Shown: positions 10,934 to 21,215, numbered from the stretch's first letter. The stretch is DNA of 64,000 nt from Symbiodinium natans (GCA_905221605.1 CAJNDS010002545.1:215001-279000); one strand, 5' to 3'. Notes: generated by a model not told the origin, from the sequence alone. Translations and numbers: made by a program.

Positions 10934-10953
10934 CCTAGTTTGGGCTCATAACC
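10934..10953 (-). other. Primer-binding site matching the initiator tRNA anticodon arm
   Basis: Immediately after the 5' LTR the minus strand reads GGTTATGAGCCCAAAC. The first 12 nt are the exact complement of GGGCUCAUAACC, the anticodon stem-loop of yeast-type initiator tRNA-Met. Drosophila copia is known to prime from a 5' half of this tRNA, and its site also starts GGTTATG. Confidence 0.65.
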
Positions 10954-11225
10954 TACGGGGGGACAACCAAAGGGGGAAAGGAAACCAGAAAATCAACCCC
11001 AATAATTGTCCTGAATTTATATCCCCCAGAACGAACCAAACCAAGACAGCGTTAAGGTTATTCAGGCACACCAAGGAGGAGGAGGGGCTTACCTTCAACC
11101 CAACCCCCAAACCCCAGCTCACACACCTTTTGAACGGACAGCAAGAGGCCATCCTCTTGCCAACGTATTACGGGGCACATTGACCCTTGCAACTTCAAAC
11201 CTGAAGTTCCTTTTGAACCTCCGCA
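10954..11225 (-). repeat. 5' LTR of the 5.1-kb element
   Basis: Second copy of the 272-bp terminal repeat, upstream of the gag-like frame on the minus strand. About 3.5% divergence from the other copy suggests an old insertion, in line with the broken gene. Confidence 0.9.
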
Positions 11226-12255
11226 TAGGGTTTAGGGTTTAGGGTTTAGGGTTTAGGGTTTAGGGTTTAGGGTTTAGGATTTAGGGTTTAGGGTTTAGGG
11301 TTTAGGGTCTAGGGTTTAGGATTTAAGATTTAGAGTTTTGAGTTTAGGGTTTCGAGTTGAAGGTTTGTGGGTTTCGGGTTTAGGGTTTAGCGTTTAGGGT
11401 CTAAAGTTTAGCGTTTAGGGTTTAGAGGTTTAGGGTTTAGAGGTTTAGGGTTCAGGGTTGAGGGTTTAGCATTCAAGGTTTAGAGGTTAAGGTTAAGGGT
11501 TTAGGCTTTCTGGTTGAGAGCTTTGGGTTTAGGGCTTTAGGGTTCAGGGGTGTGGGTTGGGTTGTGGGCTTAGGGTTTAGGGTTTAGGGGCTAGGGTTTA
11601 GAGGGTTTTCGGTTTAGGCTGTTAAGGTGTTGCGGTTCAAGATTTAGGGTTTAAGGTTTAGGGTTGTAGGTTGTGTGTTGTGGGCTTAAGGTTTAGGCGT
11701 TTGGATCTAGGGCTCAGGGTTTAGGAATTAGGCCTTTAGGCCTTTAGGGATTGTGGTAGTACAATTTGAGGTGTAGCGTTTAGGGCGTTTAGAGAGTTTT
11801 AGGGGAATTAGGGTTTAGGTTTTGGGCTTTAAGGTTTAGGGTTCAGGCTTTATTCCTCCCAGTCATTTAGGGTTTAGGGTTTAGGCTTTAGGCTTTAAGG
11901 TTTAGGGTTCAGGCTTTAGGGCTTAGGGTTTAGGGTTTAGCGTTTTGGGGTTTAAGATTGGCCTCTGAACCATAAACAGAAGGAAGGCTTTAAAGGGTTT
12001 AGGGTTTAGGGTTTAGGGTTTGGGGTTAGGGGTTAGGGGTTAGGGGTTAATTAGGGTTTAGGGTTTAGGGGTAGGGTTTCGGTTGGCAAAAGTCCACACA
12101 TTGCGAGCGGGGCGGAGGCGGCCACGCCGAGGTGCTCTTGTAGCTTTACCTAACAATCAGGATTTAGGGTTTAGGGTTTAGGGTTTAGGGGTTAGGGTTT
12201 AGGGCTTAGGGCTTAGGGTTTTAGGGTTTGGGGTTTCGGGTTTAGGCAAAACACC
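11226..12255 (+). repeat. Degenerate TTTAGGG-orientation repeats
   Basis: Starts with perfect heptamers at 11226-11275 and becomes degenerate. A short unique island (12085-12160) interrupts it. No gene. Confidence 0.85.
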
Positions 12256-12845
12256 TCAACCCAAAACCCACAAGCCTAGACTACCCTAAACCCCAAAGAA
12301 ACCGAAACCCTAAACCTTAAAGTCTATAAACCCTGAACCTTAATGTCTACAAACCCCGAACAAACCTAAACCCTAAGCTCTAAACCTTAAAGTCTATAAA
12401 CCCTGAACCTAAACCCCAAACAAGCCTAAACCCTAAACCTTAAACCCTAAACCCTAAACCCTAAACCTAAACCTTAAACCTTAAAGTCTATAAACCCTGA
12501 ACCCTAAACCTTAAACCTTAAACCTTACAGTAAGTCTATAAATCTTGATGGCCCTGCCATCGTGGTCCCACTCCCCAAACAAACCTAAACAAACCTTCAA
12601 CCCCAAACAAACCTAAACGCTAGACCCTAAGTCCTACCGAAACCCTAAACCCTAAACCCTAGACCTTAAAGTCTATAAATCCCTAAACCCTAAAATCCAA
12701 AAACAAACTAAACCCTGTTAAAATCCTTAACCCTCTTCAAACCCTAAACCTTAAAGTCTATAAACCCCTAAACCTTAAACCCTAAGCCCTAAACCGTAAA
12801 GTCTCTAAACTCTAAACCTTAAAGTCTAGAAACCCCTAAACCTTA
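12256..12845 (-). repeat. CCCTAAA repeats with an AAAGTCTATAAA spacer motif
   Basis: Heptamer variants are punctuated at least seven times by TTAAAGTCTATAAACC or close variants (about 12319, 12384, 12482, 12534, 12666, 12751, 12797, 12819), giving an irregular higher-order repeat. Confidence 0.75.
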
Positions 12846-14480
12846 AAATGCTTGCTTTCCTCCTGGTCACGCAAGCTTCGCCTCCAGACGCCACAAGTTC
12901 GGGGAGCTTCCGCAAGGACTCCTTCAAAAAAACAGTACAGTAAGAAGGGTTGAAGGTTTAGAATTATTTAGGGTTCACGGTTTAGGGTTTAAGGGTTAAA
13001 AGTTTAGGGTTTAGGTTTTGGGGAAAACATTACAACTTCAAAAGCGATAGCGATGAATCATTAATCCCTAAACCCTAAACCCTTAACCCTAAACCCTACA
13101 CCCTACACCCTAAGCCCTAAACCCTAAACCCGAAACCCTTAACCTTAAGCCCTAATCCCTAAACCCCTAAACCTGAAAGGCGCCTGGTCTGATTGGTTTA
13201 AACCCTTAGCCCTAAACCCTTAACACTAAACCCTTAACCCTTAAACCCTAAACCCTAAACCCTTAACCTTAAACCCTAAACCCTTAACCCTTAACCTTAA
13301 GCCCTAAACCCTAAACCCTAAACCCTAAACCCTAAACCCTAAACCCTAACCCCTAAACCCTAAACTCTTAAACCCTAAACCCGAAACCCGAAACCCAAAG
13401 TTGGTGCCTAAACCCTTAAACTGAACAACCCTAACTACTCGTCCCTGGTGCTTAGTAGGGAATGTGGAATGGGTTCACTGCTGTTCCCCTAAACGATTTC
13501 TATAGGGTTTTGGGGTTTAGGGTTTAGGGTTTAGTGTTTAGAGTTTAGGGCTTCGGGTTAGGGTTCACACAACCCAGGAAGCTTCTTTGGAAGTCTAAAG
13601 CAGTGCAGGGTGTGTCAGTTTTGGAGCTTAGGGGTTTAGGGTTTTGGGTTTGGGCTTAGTGTTTAGGTTTTGGGGTTTGGGGTTTAGGGTTTAGGGTTTA
13701 AGGTTTGGGGTTTAGGGTTTTGGGTTTAGGGTTTAGGGTTAGGGCTTAGGGTTTAGGGTTTAGGGGCTTAAGTAGCACTTATGCAGGGTATAGGGTTTTG
13801 GATTCAAGGTTTAGGGCGTAGGGTTTAAGGTTTAGGATTTAGGGTTTAGGGTCTAGAGCTTAGGATTTCGGGCTTAGGGTTTAGGATTTGCGCGTAGGGT
13901 TTTGGATTTTAGGGATTTCGGGGTTTAGGGTTTAGCGTTTAGGGTTTAGGGCTTACGATGTAGGGTTTAGGGGTTCACCTCTTGTCTCTTCACTTGCGGC
14001 CTGTTTTCTGTTCACCTGTGTCTCGGCGATAGGTTTAGGGTTTAGGGTTTAGGGTTCAGGGTTTAGGGTAATTAAGGGTTAACGGTTCACTTCTGTGCTT
14101 GCTCCAGATGCTCGGTCGGCATCATCTTGGAGTTTTAAGCCCTCAGCTTTAAATCCTAAACCCTCAGGCCTAAACCCTACACCCTAAAACCCTAAACCCT
14201 AAACCCCGAAACCTGAACCCTAAGTGCCCGCTTGCGTCTTCTCAGGTCTTCAGCTGCTCGCTTACGTCACTTTGGGGGGTCTTGTCTACGTCTTCTCTTC
14301 CCATCCTGCGTCTTGTTGTTGGTTCTGTTCTGCTTCTCTCATGGTATTGGCTCAAGGTTTAGGGTCCCAAACTAAGTATCCTCTTTGAAAGGACGAGTGA
14401 GAAACACGCATATCCACCGAGGGCGGATGGCAAGTTTAAGGTTTAATGTTTAAGGCTTAAGGTTTAGGGTTTAGGGCTTA
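12846..14480. repeat. Strand-switching telomeric repeats with unique islands
   Basis: Blocks alternate: island 12846-12945, TTTAGGG-type to 13020, CCCTAAA-type 13066-13420, TTTAGGG-type 13500-14090, CCCTAAA-type 14150-14220, then an island at 14221-14430 of non-repetitive C/T-rich sequence containing CGTCTTCTC-like motifs. No island gave a convincing gene. Confidence 0.7.
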
Positions 14481-14690
14481 GGGTTTAGGGCAAACCTAAG
14501 GGTAATCCTAAGAGCAAACCTAAGGGTAATCCTAAGGGTAAACCTAAGGGTAAACCTGAGGTGAAACCGAAGGGTAATCCTAGGGTAAACCTAAGGGTTT
14601 AGGGTTAGGGGTTTAGGGGTTGGGGGTTTAGGGTTTAGGGTTTAGGGTTGAGGTTTTAGGGAGGGTAAACTTAAGGGTAAACCTAAGGGC
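14481..14690. repeat. 12-bp GGTAAACCTAAG repeat
   Basis: GGGTAA(A/T)CCTAA is repeated about ten times at 14490-14600 and again near 14665-14690, split by an ordinary TTTAGGG block. The unit joins a C-strand-like half (AACCTAA) to a G-strand-like half (GGGTAA). Confidence 0.7.
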
Positions 14691-15130
14691 ACATTGGCTT
14701 CCTCTAAGGAACGGGACCAGGCGAGAAGCATGTGTATGTCCGCGTAGGGCAGAGGGCTTTAGGGCTCACGCCTGAAGTACCAACGTAGCCCATGATTCTC
14801 ACCGAAGGGCTTTAGGGCTTAGGCTTTACGCTTCGGGTTGTAGGCTTGTGGCTTTCGGTTGTAGGCTGTAGGCTTTAGGCTATCTTTGGTTTAGGCTTTA
14901 GGCTATCGGCCTTTTGGTTTAGGGTTTAGGGCTTAGGGTTTCGGGCCTAGGGTTTAGAGTTCAGGGTTAGGGCTTAGGGTTAGGGTTTACCGTTTAGGGT
15001 TAGGGTTTAGGGTTAGGGTTTAGGGTTAGGGTTTAGGGTTTAGGGTTAGGGTTTAGGGTTTAGGGTTTAGGGTTGAGGGTTAGGGTTTAGGGTTTAGGGT
15101 TAGGGTTTAGGGTTAGGGTTTAGGTCTGGT
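14691..15130 (+). repeat. Mixed TTAGGG / TTTAGGG array
   Basis: After a unique island (14691-14810) the repeats become regular. From about 14955 to 15122 hexamers TTAGGG alternate with heptamers TTTAGGG. Confidence 0.75.
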
Positions 15131-15670
15131 TATGGCACGTTTATTGTTTCGAGTTTAGGGCTTAGGCTCCGGACGATAGCAAGTTAGATCCCTAAACCCT
15201 AAACCCTAAACTCCAAAACCCTAAACTCTAAACCCTTGACTCTAAACCCTAAACTAAGCCCTACAGTAAACTCTAAACCCTAAACCCCAAACCCTAAACC
15301 CCCAAACCCTAAACCCTAAACCCAAAACCCTGAACCCCCAAACCCTAAACCCTAAACCCAATAATAGCCTAAAGTGTAGCCTACAACCTAAAGCTTGTCA
15401 CTCCATACCTGGGTTTCTAGCCATGCACAGCTACCCTAAACCCTAAACCCCGAACCCTAAACCCTAAGCCCCCAACCCCAAGCCCCAAACCCTCAACTCC
15501 AAACCCTAAACCCCAAACCCTAAACCCCAAACCCTAAACCTTGGGTTGGGTTTAGGGTTCGGGTTTAGAGTTTCGATGGGGCGGGTCCTTCCACTTCCCG
15601 TGGATGCCATTTTCGACAACCTCCTTCGCGCCCTTCCCAAAAGTGATTGCCTCGAGTACAAGCGTATAAG
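15131..15670 (-). repeat. CCCTAAA block, inverted junction and exon-like island
   Basis: CCCTAAA-type repeats run from 15186 to 15540, then flip at about 15541 to GGGTTTAGGG. The island 15570-15662 is open on the minus strand (TLVLEAITFGKGAKEVVENG, IHGKWKDPPH) and also on the plus strand (MGRVLPLPVDAIFDNLL), so coding strand and function are undecided. Confidence 0.5.
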
Positions 15671-16337
15671 GGTTCAGGGTTTAGGGTTTAGTGTGTAGGG
15701 ATTAGTGGTATAAGGGTTGAGGGTTTAGGGTGTAGGGATTAATGGCATAAGCATAAGGCTTTGGGTTTAGGTTCTGGCATATAGAGTCTAGGATGTAGGG
15801 TTTAGGGCTTAAGGTTTAGGGTTCAGGGTTTGGGGTTTGCGCTTTAGGGTTTAGAGTTTCGGTGTAGGGTTTAGGGTTTAGGGCTCGAGGCTTAAAGTCA
15901 GTTTAAGGGTTAGGGCTGCTTACTGTCCCTCTGGTTTAACGAGTGAGGGCAGGAATGAGGGCTGTCCTCGTTTGTGAACGAACTAGCTAAAACGCTAAAC
16001 CCTAAACCCTAAACCCTAAACCCTAATTGGATCCCAACTCCCTAACTTGATCTTACACTTCGAAATACCCTGCATGCAAAAAAGGCCCCCGTTCAGGATG
16101 GGTTTGGGGTTTAGGGTTCAGGGTATAGGGTTGAGGGTTCAGGGTTTAGGGCTTAGGGTTTAGGGTATAGGCTTTAGAGTTTAGGGTTTGGAGTATAGGG
16201 TTTGGGGTATAGGATTTAGGGTTTAGGGTTTAGGGTACAGGGTCTAGGGTTTAGGATTTTGGGTATAGGGTTTACGGTTTTGGGTAAAGGGAACAGCTTC
16301 CACGAAGACCCTCGACCCTAAACCCTAAAGTAAATAG
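15671..16337 (+). repeat. Degenerate TTTAGGG repeats with islands
   Basis: TTTAGGG variants, including TATAGGG forms near 16125-16280. Unique islands at 15905-15990 and 16025-16095 have no convincing frame. Confidence 0.65.
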
Positions 16338-16516
16338 AACCACTCCGCGGAACAAGAACATCTTCTTCAACAACTTCCATGGCTCAGCGGCGCTATCAAT
16401 ACCCTAAACCCTAAACTCTAAACCCTAAACCCTTAACCCTTAGCCATGAACCCTAAACCCTAAACCCGCTCAGCGGCGTTATCAATACCATCCTTGGCCC
16501 CGTCCACGCTCTCTGA
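16338..16516 (+). CDS. Exon-like island split by a duplicated telomeric insertion
   Basis: Starting after AAATAG (possible acceptor), the + strand reads NHSAEQEHLLQQLPWLSGVI and, if one of two 22-bp duplicates (16382-16403, 16468-16489, one mismatch) plus the telomeric tract between them is removed, continues NTILGPVHAL to TGA 16514-16516. The duplicate offers only CTCAG|CGGCG, so canonical splice sites are lacking. A minus-strand reading across the same join is also open. Family unknown. Confidence 0.4.
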
Positions 16517-17140
16517 TGACCATCCTCCGTGTTAAGGTGTTAGGCTTTAGGGTTTAGGGTTTAGAGTTTCGGGTTTGGGGTTCAGGGTTTGGGGTTTAGG
16601 GTTTGGGGTTTAGGGTTTGGGGTTTAGGGTTTAGGGTGATTAGGGTTTGGGGTTTAGGGTTTGGGGTTTCGGGAGCGAGGAAAATTCGTTGTCCAGGCTT
16701 TCTTTCGTCGGATCCGAGCCCCGAACCGTAAACCCTAAGCCCTAAACCCTAAACCCTAAACCATAAACCTTAAACCCTAAACCCTGAATCCTAAATCCTA
16801 AACTCTAAACCCTAAACCTATACTCCAAAAGGAGTAAGACCTGAAACGCTAGACTCTAAACCCTAAACGCTACCCTTAACCCCAACACGAGCAAACCCTA
16901 AACCCTCATCCCTAACCCGCAAAGCCCCACTGTTCCATCCCCGAAACCCTGAAGCCTAACCACCTGAAACACCCTAAACTTTAAACCCTAAACACCTTAG
17001 ACACCCTACACCCTAAACACCTTAAACACCCCAAAGCCTAAACCCTAAACACCCTTAACCCTAAACCCAAAACCCTAAACCCTAAACCCTAAAGCCTAAA
17101 CCTAAACCCTAATCCTAAACCACAAATCCCTAAATCCCCA
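16517..17140. repeat. TTTGGGG-TTTAGGG 14-mer array, then CCCTAAA repeats
   Basis: 16550-16675 alternates TTTGGGG and TTTAGGG in a 14-bp unit. After an island (16676-16730) the C-strand orientation resumes, with a CACCTTAAACACCC variant block near 16985-17040. Confidence 0.7.
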
Positions 17141-18366
17141 AAAAAAACTCCAAGCGAGAAGACTGCCCTCGAGCCCTCAGGTCTCCTGAGTCGTCATCCT
17201 TGGTTACAATCCCGCTGATGTCCTGAAAGAGCTGCCAAAAAGGGTATGGGGATTTGGCTTTAGGTTTTTGGGTGTTAAGGGTTAGGGTTTAGGGTTTTGG
17301 GTTTTGGATTTTGGGTGTTTAGGCTTTAGAGTTTAGGGTTTGGGTTTAGGCTTGAGGGTGTTAGGGTGCTCGGGCTTTTGAGTTTTAGGGTTAAGTCCAG
17401 AACATCTAAATGATTTACAACCAGACAAGGGATCTCAGGAATCTTTTATTTGGATCCACCGTAAACCCTAAATCCTAAACCCTTAACCCTTAATCATAAA
17501 TCCTTAACCCTTACCCCTAAACCTAAACCCTAAACCCTAAACCATAAGTCCTTAACCTCTTTCACTTCTCTTTCAACATCTGTGTTGGGTTTTGGACCAG
17601 GGCTGTCCATTACCTTCGGCTCATGTTTGAAACCTAAACCCTGAACACAAACCCTTAACCCTAAACCAGAAACACTACACCCTACACCCTACAAACTATA
17701 AACCTAAACCCTAAACCCTAAACCCTAATCCCTAAACCCTAATCCCTAATCCCTAATCCCTAAACCCTAAACCCTAAACCCTAAACCCTAAACCCTAACC
17801 CTTAACCCGAAGCCTAAACGATTCCCCGTGCAGTGGCTTTGCCTGTGCACGGCAAGTTATCTGAATTCTGGACTGCAAACGATTCGACGACGCATGCAAC
17901 CACTTAAAAGCAAGCAAATTTCGGGCCTCGGGTTTAGGGCTGGGTTTGCGGGTTTGGTTTTGGTTTTAGGGTTTAGGGTTTTCGGTTAAGGGTTTCCGCA
18001 TAGGGTTTAGGGTGTAGGGATTAAGGTGATTGATGTTGCACCCTGGCTTTACCTCGCCTTGCAGCGAACAGTGCAATCCCCTGCCCTCTAGCAACTGAAC
18101 CCTAAACCCTAAACCCTAAACCCTAAACCCTAAACCCTAAACCCTAAACCCTAAACCCTAAACCCTAAACCCTAAACGCCAAACCCAAGCTCTAAACCTA
18201 AACCCTAAACCCGAAACCACACACTAAACCTAAACCCTTAGACCCGAAGCCCTAAATTCGACACGCTCAACCCTAGACCGTCAACCCTAAAGCCATAATT
18301 CTAAACCCCAAGACCCTGAACCCTCAAGCCTAAACCCTGAACCCGAGACCCTAAGCCCAAAACCTC
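17141..18366. repeat. Alternating telomeric blocks and unique islands
   Basis: Islands at 17150-17260, 17400-17465, 17555-17635, 17815-17935 and 18025-18095 sit between short telomeric blocks of both orientations. 18097-18177 is an almost perfect CCCTAAA array. No gene could be assigned. Confidence 0.65.
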
Positions 18367-18532
18367 AAACCCAAGCAAGAAAAACGGAAAGACTTGCCCT
18401 AAACCCTAAACCCTAAACCCTAAAGCCTAAACCCTAAACCCTAAGCCCTAACCCCAAGCTTAGGTGGTCCACCCCGTTTGAAGTTGAAGGTTTTGGGTCT
18501 AAACCCAAGCAAGAAAAAACGGAAAGACTTGC
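18367..18532. repeat. 31/32-bp direct duplication around a telomeric tract
   Basis: A 31-bp stretch ending GGAAAGACTTGC (18367-18397) recurs with one extra A at 18501-18532. The interval is CCCTAAA repeats plus a 60-bp unique piece. Downstream the island continues to 18600 and contains the palindrome AGACTTGCAAACAAGTCT. Confidence 0.75.
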
Positions 18533-19199
18533 AAACAAGTCTTGATTCACATAGCAGTTGGATGACACAGCTCTGTGCCGATTATTAGAAAGGAATCAAC
18601 ATCCTTAGGGTTACCTTAAAGGGATACCTAGGGCTAGTCAGGACTTAGGGTTTAGGGTTTAGGGTATAGGGTTCAGGTTTTTAGGGTGTCGGGTTTAGGC
18701 TTTAGGGTTTAGGGTTCAGGTTTTTAGGGTTTAGAGTTTAGGGTTCGGTTTAAGGTTTAAGGTTTAGGGGTGCAGGGGTTTGGGGTTTGGTTTAGAGTTT
18801 AGGATGTGAGCAATTTTGAAGGAAAGCTGCGCAACGGGTTGAGAGTTCAGGGTTTAGGGCTTGTGTAGGTGTAGGGTTCAGGTTTAGTGTTCAGGGTCTC
18901 GTCACCCCCCTCCCCTCCGCCCACCCTTTCCTCCCTCCTGCCGCCCTCCTTCCCCTTCCCCCAGCCGCCTAGCCCCCCTCCTTTCCTCCCCGAAACCCTA
19001 AACCCTAAACCCTGAACGTAAATCCTCAAGCCCCAAACCCTACAGCCCTCTTCCCTACCCTACGCCCTGAAGCCTCAATCTTTACAACGCTTCAACCTGA
19101 ACCCTGAACCCTCAGCCCCTAACCATGCCCCCCACCCCCCCTCCCCCTCCTTCCCCCCCCCCTCTCCTTACCCCCTTCCCCCCCCCCCCCCCCCCTCTC
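18533..19199. repeat. TTTAGGG repeats and two polypyrimidine runs
   Basis: Unique sequence to 18640, TTTAGGG variants to 18900, then polypyrimidine tracts at 18903-18985 and 19126-19199 (the second with long C runs). The open frame through the first is compositional. Confidence 0.7.
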
Positions 19200-20040
19200 T
19201 CGGAAGCACCTCGCCAATCTTTGGGGCGTTGGAGTTGCTTCGCAAGACCATGGCACCGCTGACAAACATGACCTTGAAAAAAATCGCTTGGGTCTTACAG
19301 CTTAGGCTTTAGGGCTTAGTGTTTGGGGTTTAGGGTTGTTTAGGGTTGTTAAAGGTTTAGGGCATTGAAGGCCTAGAGATATTTTCAGGTTTTGAGCTTA
19401 GGGCTTGAATAACTTTGGCTTTCGAGCTTTTTTGGGACATAAGGTCTTGGGCTGTGGGTGTAGGGTTTAGGGCGCACGCTGTAGTGTCCAGGCCTTGGGG
19501 TTTAGGCTTTGGGGTTTAGGGAGTTCGGGAGTTCGGGCGTGAAGAAGGCTTGTCAATCCTTCAGCATTTAGGGTTTAGGGCTTAGGGCTTTAGGGCTTAA
19601 GCTTCAGCATGTAAAGTTTAGGGCTTAGGGTTTAGGGTGTAGGCGGGTAGGTGTAGGGTTGAGGGTGTAGGGTTGAGGTGTAGGGTTGAGGGTGTAGGGT
19701 TGAGGGTGTAGGGTTTAGGGTGTAGGGTGTTGGGTGTAGGGTGTTGGGTGTAGGGTTTAAGGTGCAGAGTTTAGGGTGTAGGGTTTAGGGTTTAAGGGTT
19801 TGGGCTTCAGGGCTTAGGGTTGAAGGTTTAGGGTTTAGGTTTTGGGGCTGAGTGGTTGTACTTTGGGGTTCCCTCTCAGGTAAAAAGAACAGGTCAGTTG
19901 AGAGTTGGTTTTGGATCTAGAGGCGAGGGGTGGGGTTTAGTGTTTAGGCGTCAGTCTTCATTGTTTAGGGCCGTTAAGGCCGTTAAGGCTGTTAGGGCTG
20001 TTAGGGCTGTTAGGGCTGTTAGGGTTTAGGGCTTAGAGTT
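19200..20040 (+). repeat. Exon-like island and variant telomeric repeats
   Basis: 19200-19300 is open on the minus strand (TQAIFFKVMFVSGAMVLRSN, SNAPKIGEVLPRE), possibly one exon. The rest is variant repeats: TGTAGGGTTGAGGG near 19660-19710, GTGTAGGGTGTTGG near 19715-19750 and a GCYGTTARG 10-mer at 19975-20025 that grades into TTAGGG. Confidence 0.55.
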
Positions 20041-21215
20041 TAGAGTTAAACAGTTTATCATGGAGGTGTCTAGAGAATTGTGGAAATGTCGAATGCCTTT
20101 AGACGGACGACTCTGTGCAGAACTCTTCAACCAAAACTCATTATTGAAGCAGCGGTTGCCCGCTTTCCTCCGGGGGATTAGGGGGGTTTGGGATTAGGGT
20201 TTAGGGTTTAGGGTTTGGGATTTGGGTTTAGGGTTTAGGAGACAAGGCAATTTCTCACAACATCCTAAACCCAAGCCTAGAAGCGGGCACCCCTAACCGT
20301 TCACCCTAAATTCCAGACCCTAAACCCTACAAATTAAACTCTAAGTTCCAAACCCTAAACCCTAAACCCTAAACCCTACACCCTACACCCTAAACTCTAA
20401 ACCCTAAACCCTCCATCCTGGACCCAGCGGCCGTCGCCAACAGAGCCGCCACACCCAAACACATCCGAAAAGGCAGCTTTGCTGTCTGCGCAGTGTGTTC
20501 GGAGTTGACCAAGCCTCACCCAACTCAGGGTTGGGCGTAGGGTTTAGGGTTTAGGGTTTGGGGTTTAGGGTTTAGGGTTTAGGGTTTAGGGTTTAGGGTT
20601 TAGGGTTTAGGGTTTAGGGTTTAGGGTTTAGGGTTTAGGGTTTGGGGCTTCGGGCTTAGGGTTTTTTGGGGTGTAGAGTTTCGGGTTTAGGGTTTAGGGT
20701 TTAGGGCCAAGGTTCAAGGTTCAGGGTTTAGGGTTTAGGGTCTAGGGCCTAGGGCTCAGGCTCGAGGGCCTTTGGCTGGTGGATGTCGTTACGGCCAGAA
20801 AATGAGGGTTCAGGGTTTAGGGTTTAGGGCTCAGGGTTCAAGGTCTAGGGTTTAGGATTTGGGATTTGAGGTTTAGGTTTACCCTAAACCCTAAGCGACC
20901 TAAACCCCAAAACCGCAGTGATCCCCACATCCCTGAACCCGAAACCCTAGACCCTAAACCCTTTACTCTAAACCCTTAACCCTTAACCCTTAACCCTTAA
21001 CCTTTAAACCTAAACCCTACAGTTGGTCGAGGGGTTATATACAAGTCTGACGACGCTTGGGGTCCAGAGTTGAACGAGTCGAATCAAGGAGGCTAAACCC
21101 TCAACCCTAAACCCTTCACCCTAAACCCTTTACCCTAAACCTTAACCCTAAACCCTAAAACGAAGGAAATCTGAAAACCGCAACCTTCTTGGAAAGCCTA
21201 GGGCCGTTTAGGGTT
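20041..21215 (+). CDS. Chain of + exon-like islands in telomeric repeats
   Basis: Four successive islands are open on the same strand: 20043-20172 (VKQFIMEVSRELWKCRMPLD, GRLCAELFNQNSLLKQRLPA), 20408-20527 (PSILDPAAVANRAATPKHIR, KGSFAVCAVCSELTKPHP, with a C-x-x-C pair), 21030-21095 (VGRGVIYKSDDAWGPELNES) and 21165-21210 (NEGNLKTATFLESLGP). Everything between is TTTAGGG or CCCTAAA repeats. The shared strand, exon-like size (45-130 nt) and natural composition suggest exons of one gene with telomeric introns. The family is not recognised and junctions were not resolved. Confidence 0.4.
20535..20645 (+). repeat. Homogeneous TTTAGGG array
   Basis: About 14 near-perfect heptamers, much less diverged than neighbouring blocks. 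Confidence 0.9.

Larger units (their letters stand above)
6078..11225 (-). mobile_element. Non-autonomous LTR retroelement, gag-like only
   Basis: A 5,148-bp element oriented on the minus strand. It has 272-bp direct terminal repeats (6078-6349, 10954-11225) differing at about 9-10 positions, TG...TA ends, a purine tract next to the 3' LTR and a tRNA-complementary site next to the 5' LTR. TAGGG on both outer edges (6073-6077, 11226-11230) fits a 5-bp target duplication, though the target is itself repetitive. The interior has a broken gag-like gene and no integrase, RT or RNase H motif that I can find in any frame. It would need enzymes in trans. Confidence 0.85.
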
